Positions 12,325-16,622 of a DNA stretch of 16,622 nucleotides are shown piece after piece (the stretch's first letter is position 1; every line of letters begins with the position of its first letter). The notes under the pieces are model-generated. The model saw nothing but the letters and a program-made list of their open reading frames with translations, was not told the DNA's origin and did not search any database. The translations under genes and the position numbers were made by a program. Source of the DNA: an uncultured Collinsella sp. (GTDB lineage Bacteria > Actinomycetota > Coriobacteriia > Coriobacteriales > Coriobacteriaceae); assembly GCA_900550355.1 (NCBI GenBank), contig URRT01000024.1, forward strand, positions 1-16,622, written 5' to 3'.

Positions 12325-14883
12325 ATGGAATTTTACGCAAGCTGCCCCGAGGGCTTTGAGTCCGCACTCGCCGATGAGCTTAAACGCCTCGGGCTTTCGC
12401 ATGTTCGCCGCCTGAAGGGCCGCGCCACGTTTGAGGGCGAGCTCGAAGAAGGCTTCCGCGCCTGTCTATGGTCGCGCCTGGCGAGCCGCGTGTTCGTGGT
12501 ACTCGGACGCTTTGAGGCACAGGATGCCGACGAGCTGTACGATAGCGTTTACGACATCGCCTGGGAGACCATCATCCGCCCCGGAGCCACCATCGCCATC
12601 ACCGCCCGCGGCGTGACCGAGCAGCTGCGCAACACGCGCTTCTCTGCCCTGCGCGCCAAAGACGCGCTGTGCGACCGCCTGGCCGAGACCACGGGCCGTC
12701 GCGCCGACGTCGATGCCGCCGACCCCGACGTTCACCTGCTGCTTTCGCTGCGCCAGCGTCGCGCGAGCATCAGCCTGGACCTTTCGGGCGATCCGTTATT
12801 CAAGCGCCTGCCGCCCGCAGCGACCCGCGCCGGCGAGGGCTCGCACGTGCTGCGCCCCGACTACGCCGCCCTGGTGCTTTCGCAGGTCGGCTGGACCACG
12901 CTGTGCGAGCGCGAGCTAACGGCCGACGATTACGAGAACGAAGCCCTGCCCACGCTGGTCGACGCCTCGTGCGCCGGCGGCGGCCTGCTGCTGGAAGCCG
13001 TGAACATTCTGACTGACCGCGCCCCGGGTTTTGCACGCGAGCGCTGGGGTTTTGAGGGCTGGCAGCTGCATGATGCCGCCCTGTGGGAGCAGCTGCTTGC
13101 CGAGGCGCGCGAGCGCGAGACCGCAGCGCGCGAGCGCCAGGCGCGTATCGTTGCCGAAGACATCAACCCCGCTGCCCGAAAGACCGCCGAGCGCATGGTC
13201 AAGTGCGCCGGCTACAAGCGCTTTGTCGATTTTTGCGCCGCCAAGTCCGCCACCGTGCTGGACCATGCGGGCGCCGTCGCCGGCGCCGCCGTGGTCGCAG
13301 ACACCACCGAGACCCCGCTTTCGCTCATGCACGACGCCATGACGTTGATCGGCGAGCTGCGCCGCGCGCCCGAGCTCGCTTCGGCACCGGTCGCCGCGCT
13401 CACCCGCGATGGCCTTATGGCCCGCGCGCTCCATGCCGAGCCCGCGCGCTCCATCGCCGTCATGCCCAATAACGAAGAGGCAACTATTGAGGTTTGGTCC
13501 TCGCTCGACCACGCCGCCGCGGCATTTGAAGCTGCGACCAGTGCAGATGCCGAGGAGCAGACCGCAGACACTCATGACGAAGCCGCCGATACTCCCATGC
13601 CCGAACCTGCTGCCACGCTCGACCTGGGCGACGGCAAGCCGCTGCCCGTGCTCATCCCGGAGTCCGAGCAGTTCGCCAACCGCCTGCGTAAGAACGCCCG
13701 TCTGCGTCGCAAGTGGGCAAAGCGCGAGGGCGTGAGCTGCTACCGCGTCTATGATGCCGACCTACCCGACTACTCCGCCGCCATCGACCTGTACGAGGGC
13801 TGCCCGCAGACGCCGGGCCGCTGGCTCGTCATCGCCGAATACGCCGCACCCAAGACCATCGATCCCGCGCTGGCCCAGGCCCGCATGCTCGACATCTTGG
13901 CCATCGCACCGCGCATCCTGGATGTTCCGGCCGAGCACGTGCACGCCAAGGCCCGCATGCGTTCGCGCGGCGGCTCGCAGTACGGCAAGCAGGGCGCCGG
14001 CAAGGGCGGCTCGGGCGAGCGCGCCAACATCGCGCGCCGTCGCCTGCCGCTCATCGAAGAGGGCGGCCTTACCTTTGCCGTCAACTTTGACGACTATTTG
14101 GATGTAGGCATCTTCCTGGACCACCGCGTCACCCGCAACCTGGTGCGCGAGCACGCAAAACAGGCGCGCCGCTTCCTCAATCTGTTCGCCTACACCGGTA
14201 CCGCCACCTGCTATGCGGCGGACGGCGGCGTCGAGGAAACTGTGACGGTTGACCTTTCCAACACCTACCTGGACTGGGCCGAGCGCAACATGCGCCAGAA
14301 CGGCTTTGTTGGTCCGCAGCATCACTTTGTGCGCGACGACGTGCTCGCCTGGATTCGCGACCAGCGCCAGACGCGCAACCGCTGGGACCTGATCTTTGTC
14401 GACCCGCCCACGTTTTCGAACTCGTCCAAGATGGGCCGCCGCACCTGGGATGTCCAGCGCGACCATGTTGAGCTTTTGGCCGGCGTATCGCGCCTGCTCG
14501 CACAGGGCGGACATGCCATCTTTAGCTGCAACCTGCGCGGCTTCCGCCCCGAGGCGCGCAAGCTCGCACGCGCGGGCGTGGTGCTACAGGACATAACGGC
14601 GCAGACCATCCCCGAGGATTTCGCGCGCAACCAGAAGGTGCACCATTGCTATATCGTGCGCCGCCTGCCCATCGAGGATGCCATGGCCGAAGTCGGCTTT
14701 AGCGCCGAGGAGATTGCCGAGCGAACCGAGGAGCTGCGCAACCCTGAGGCGCGCAAGCCTCGCGCGGCTGAACCCGCGCACGCGCAGACCGGCAACGGCA
14801 AGTCCAACTTTGCCGGCAAGCCCTCCCCCGCCGGCAAACCCAAAAAGAAGAAGTTCTACGCCAGCAAGCCCAAGGGCAAATAA
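12325..14883 (+). CDS. rlmKL: Fused 23S rRNA methyltransferase RlmKL with degenerate RlmL half
   Basis: The product is 852 aa from ATG 12325; E. coli RlmKL is about 700. The N-terminal half aligns with RlmL: THUMP region about 40-155, DLSGD, DRAPGF (231-236), RWGFEGWQLHD. The C-terminal half aligns with RlmK: NRLRKN (452-457), CYRVYDADLPDY, DYLDVGIFLDHR, SAM motif I FLNLFAYTGTATCYA (617-631), VDLSNTYLDWAERN, catalytic DPPTFSNS (693-700), DFARNQKVHHCYIV. In E. coli, RlmL makes m2G2445 and RlmK m7G2069 in 23S rRNA. Here the RlmK motifs are intact. In the RlmL half, motif I reads DASCAGGG instead of DPMCGSGT, and the NPPY catalytic motif is absent (VADTTET at about 324-330). A low-complexity acidic linker lies at about 400-435, a Gly/Lys-rich insert at 547-566 and a very basic tail at 808-852. 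Confidence 0.9.
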   Translation: MEFYASCPEGFESALADELKRLGLSHVRRLKGRATFEGELEEGFRACLWSRLASRVFVVLGRFEAQDADELYDSVYDIAWETIIRPGATIAITARGVTEQLRNTRFSALRAKDALCDRLAETTGRRADVDAADPDVHLLLSLRQRRASISLDLSGDPLFKRLPPAATRAGEGSHVLRPDYAALVLSQVGWTTLCERELTADDYENEALPTLVDASCAGGGLLLEAVNILTDRAPGFARERWGFEGWQLHDAALWEQLLAEARERETAARERQARIVAEDINPAARKTAERMVKCAGYKRFVDFCAAKSATVLDHAGAVAGAAVVADTTETPLSLMHDAMTLIGELRRAPELASAPVAALTRDGLMARALHAEPARSIAVMPNNEEATIEVWSSLDHAAAAFEAATSADAEEQTADTHDEAADTPMPEPAATLDLGDGKPLPVLIPESEQFANRLRKNARLRRKWAKREGVSCYRVYDADLPDYSAAIDLYEGCPQTPGRWLVIAEYAAPKTIDPALAQARMLDILAIAPRILDVPAEHVHAKARMRSRGGSQYGKQGAGKGGSGERANIARRRLPLIEEGGLTFAVNFDDYLDVGIFLDHRVTRNLVREHAKQARRFLNLFAYTGTATCYAADGGVEETVTVDLSNTYLDWAERNMRQNGFVGPQHHFVRDDVLAWIRDQRQTRNRWDLIFVDPPTFSNSSKMGRRTWDVQRDHVELLAGVSRLLAQGGHAIFSCNLRGFRPEARKLARAGVVLQDITAQTIPEDFARNQKVHHCYIVRRLPIEDAMAEVGFSAEEIAERTEELRNPEARKPRAAEPAHAQTGNGKSNFAGKPSPAGKPKKKKFYASKPKGK

Positions 14884-14886
14884 CAA

Positions 14887-14952
14887 AGTTGCGGTGGAAT
14901 AGTTCCTAAAAAGCCTGGTAAAGGCCCAAACAGGAACTATTTCACCGCAACT
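14887..14952. terminator. Long hairpin between convergent rlmKL and kdpE (bidirectional terminator or intergenic repeat)
   Basis: Arms 14887-14907 and 14932-14952 pair over 21 positions with a single G-A site that becomes a G-U wobble in one transcript. The loop is 24 nt and contains a smaller stem (GCCT/AGGC). It begins four nt after the rlmKL stop and ends about 25 nt before the kdpE stop, so it serves both convergent genes. Only short T-runs flank it (AACAAAG on one side), so it is not a textbook terminator. The long, nearly perfect arms suggest a repeat that may recur elsewhere in the genome. Confidence 0.6.
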
Positions 14953-14976
14953 CATAGTGGGATGGCGGATGCCGGC

Positions 14977-15690
14977 CTATCCCTGGGTGACCAATCGGTA
15001 ACCGATACCCACGTGCGTCTGGATATAGCGCGGATGCGCGGGGTCGGACTCGATCTTCTTACGCAGCGTGCCCATAAAGACACGCAGGCTCGCCAGATCG
15101 CTCTTAGTTGCCGTGCCCCAAATCTCGTGCAAGATAAACTGGTGCGTGAGCACCTTGTCGGCGTTATGGGCCAACAGGCACAGCAACTTGTACTCGATCG
15201 GCGTCAGGTGCAACTCCTCGCCATCCATCGTGGCGATGCCGGCATCAAAATCGATATGCAGTTCACCGGTATCGAACGAGCCCTCGGACGCACCCATGCC
15301 AATCTGCGCATACGAGAGGCGCCTGAGCGTCGTGCGAATACGCGCGAGCAGCTCCTCGACCGAAAACGGCTTGGTCAGATAGTCGTCGGCGCCGGCATCG
15401 AGCGCGCGAATCTTGTCCGCGTCCTCGCTGCGCGCCGAGACCACGATGATCGGCATGCCCGACCATGCGCGCACCGACTCCACCACCTTGACGCCGTCCA
15501 TATCGGGCAGGCCCAGATCGAGCAGCACAATGCTCGGCGCCTGCGATGAGGCGGCGGCGATGGCGGCGTGGGCGGTCTCCACAGCCATATGGCGTAAGCC
15601 GTGCGCCTCGAGCGCGGCAACGATAAGATTGCGGACGGCGGGGTCGTCCTCAACGATCAAGATGAGCGGTTTTACGGCAGAGTTCGGCAC
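14977..15690 (-). CDS. kdpE: KdpE response regulator (OmpR/PhoB family)
   Basis: The product is 237 aa from a GTG start at 15688-15690, chosen because AAGGAG precedes it and the receiver begins directly (PNSAVKPLILIVEDDPAVRN). The open frame extends further upstream but overlaps kdpD. The receiver domain (about 8-125) has the acidic pocket EDD (14-16), phospho-acceptor Asp58 (LLDLGLPDMDG), the Ser85 switch residue and Lys107 (LTKPF). The OmpR-type winged helix follows at about 140-235 (LTPIEYKLLCLLAHNADKVLTH, EIWG, LRVFMGTLRKKIE, RYIQTHVGIGYRL). It is most like KdpE, which activates the high-affinity K+ pump kdpFABC under potassium limitation or salt stress. The gene starts four nt after the kdpD stop, with its RBS overlapping the end of kdpD. 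Confidence 0.9.
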   Translation of the reverse strand: MPNSAVKPLILIVEDDPAVRNLIVAALEAHGLRHMAVETAHAAIAAASSQAPSIVLLDLGLPDMDGVKVVESVRAWSGMPIIVVSARSEDADKIRALDAGADDYLTKPFSVEELLARIRTTLRRLSYAQIGMGASEGSFDTGELHIDFDAGIATMDGEELHLTPIEYKLLCLLAHNADKVLTHQFILHEIWGTATKSDLASLRVFMGTLRKKIESDPAHPRYIQTHVGIGYRLVTQG

Positions 15691-15694
15691 AGCG

Positions 15695-16622
15695 CTACTC
15701 CTTATCAAACGAAACGTCGGCGGCGGGAAGCTCAATCGTAAAGACCGAACCGTGCGGGTCCGCCGCGGCAACCTCTATGCTACCGCCATGTGCCAGCGCA
15801 ATGGAGCGGCAGAGCGAAAGACCCAGGCCCACGCTGCGGTGGCTGTCGGCAAGACCGTGGTTGGCGGTGTAGAACGACTCAAAGATGCGCTCGCGATCCT
15901 CGGGCGCAATGCCCGGGCCATCATCGGCCACCGAGCACGCCACGCATCCATCGTCGACGCCAATCGAAATCACGATATGCGAGCCTGCGGGCGTATAGGT
16001 GATGGCGTTATTCACCAGGTTCACCACCAGCTGCACCATCAGACGCGCATCGACATTGACCAGTGCCGGCTCGTCGCACGCCACCACTTTAAGGTCGTGC
16101 TCGCGCACGGCCGGATTCACATGGCGCAGCGCCTCCTCGACGATATCGTCCATGAGCTCGAGCGTAGTCGAAAGATGCATGCCGCCGCCTTCGAGTTTGG
16201 TGATAGCGAGCAGGTTCTCGACGGTGGCGTTGAGCCATTGCGCATCAGAGCGAATGGACAGCAGCATGCCGCGGCGCGTCTGGGCATCGAGCACCGCGGT
16301 GCCGGTCGAGCCCTGGTCGAGCAGAACGTCGGCGTTACCCGAGATACTGGTGAGCGGCGTGCGCAGATCATGCGAGATGGAGCGCAGCAGGTTGGCGCGC
16401 AGCTGCTCGTTCTTGGCGAGCACCGCCGCCTCCTCGCGGGCCTCCATGGCGCGGGCGCGATCGAGTGCCAGCTCGCCTTCGCTCACGATAGCATCGGCAA
16501 GTGTCCGCTCCTCGGAGGACAGAGCATCGGACTCGGCGACAATAGCGAGCACCCCCACCACCGAGGCGGGATCGCCCGCGCGTACCATGGTGTCGCCCGA
16601 GCGCACCGTCAGGTAGATGCCG
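15695..16622 (-). CDS. kdpD: KdpD sensor histidine kinase, C-terminal part (5' end outside window)
   Basis: The frame is open to the window edge and ends at TAG 15695-15697, giving about 309 residues. They cover the end of the GAF-like segment (SVVGVLAIVAE), a helical linker, the HisKA domain with phospho-His in SISHDLRTPLTSISG (His codon 16370-16372), and the HATPase domain with N-box (LVVNLVNNAITYTPAG), G1 (DDGPGIAPEDRERIFESFY) and G2 (GLGLSLCRSIALAHGG). The H-box matches KdpD (SHDLRTPLT). KdpD senses K+ availability and phosphorylates KdpE. The N-terminal KdpD/Usp domains and the membrane spans lie outside the window, so KdpD identity rests on the core sequence and on the KdpE neighbour. 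Confidence 0.88.
   Translation of the reverse strand, partial: GIYLTVRSGDTMVRAGDPASVVGVLAIVAESDALSSEERTLADAIVSEGELALDRARAMEAREEAAVLAKNEQLRANLLRSISHDLRTPLTSISGNADVLLDQGSTGTAVLDAQTRRGMLLSIRSDAQWLNATVENLLAITKLEGGGMHLSTTLELMDDIVEEALRHVNPAVREHDLKVVACDEPALVNVDARLMVQLVVNLVNNAITYTPAGSHIVISIGVDDGCVACSVADDGPGIAPEDRERIFESFYTANHGLADSHRSVGLGLSLCRSIALAHGGSIEVAAADPHGSVFTIELPAADVSFDKE

Overview
The window is 16.6 kb of high-GC bacterial chromosome. Gene content and protein style (Tex, TalC-type transaldolase, fused RlmKL, KdpDE, many mannose-family PTS genes) suggest an anaerobic gut actinobacterium of the Coriobacteriia, most likely Collinsella or a close relative. That assignment is inference; there is no rRNA in the window to confirm it.

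Layout. (1) 1-1116, + strand: the 3' part of the RNA-binding transcription accessory protein Tex. (2) 1117-1499: a gene-free stretch packed with structure. It holds a roughly 215-bp element bounded by imperfect terminal inverted repeats with a U8-type terminator inside, a short remnant or duplication of the transaldolase 3' end, and a long perfect inverted repeat. (3) 1500-2204, - strand: transaldolase / fructose-6-phosphate aldolase-like gene. (4) 2416-about 2680, - strand: the C-terminal third of a Cof-type HAD phosphatase whose N-terminal part is missing, which may mark the edge of an inserted or replaced segment.

(5) 2791-11871: a carbohydrate-uptake island. On the - strand, in transcription order, it encodes an MFS transporter, a class II (KbaY/GatY-like) aldolase, mannose-family PTS subunits IIA, IIB, IIC and IID, an aldo/keto reductase and an HSL-type esterase, ending at a strong hairpin terminator. 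Divergently, on the + strand, come an RpiR/SIS-family regulator and a Cof-type HAD phosphatase. The roughly 300-bp divergent region carries three TGAAACAA/TTGTTTCA elements and two palindromes that are candidate operators. The simplest model is that a substrate (possibly esterified or acylated) is imported and phosphorylated by the PTS, is modified by the esterase and reductase, and is cleaved by the aldolase after conversion to a ketose bisphosphate, with RpiR sensing a phosphosugar. The sugar itself cannot be read from sequence. No isomerase or sugar-phosphate kinase is encoded in the island.

(6) 11924-12073, - strand: an unannotated 49-residue single-pass membrane protein ORF with a good ribosome binding site. 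(7) 12325-14883, + strand: a fused 23S rRNA methyltransferase RlmKL whose RlmL half has lost the usual catalytic motifs. (8) 14887-14952: a 21-bp-stem hairpin between convergent genes. (9) 14977-16622, - strand: kdpE and the 3' part of kdpD, the potassium-responsive two-component system; the kdp transport genes are not in the window.

Most of the window is ordinary. The parts most worth a second look are the degenerate RlmL domain, the repeat-rich gap at 1117-1499, the PTS/esterase/reductase island with its palindromic control region, and the small membrane ORF.
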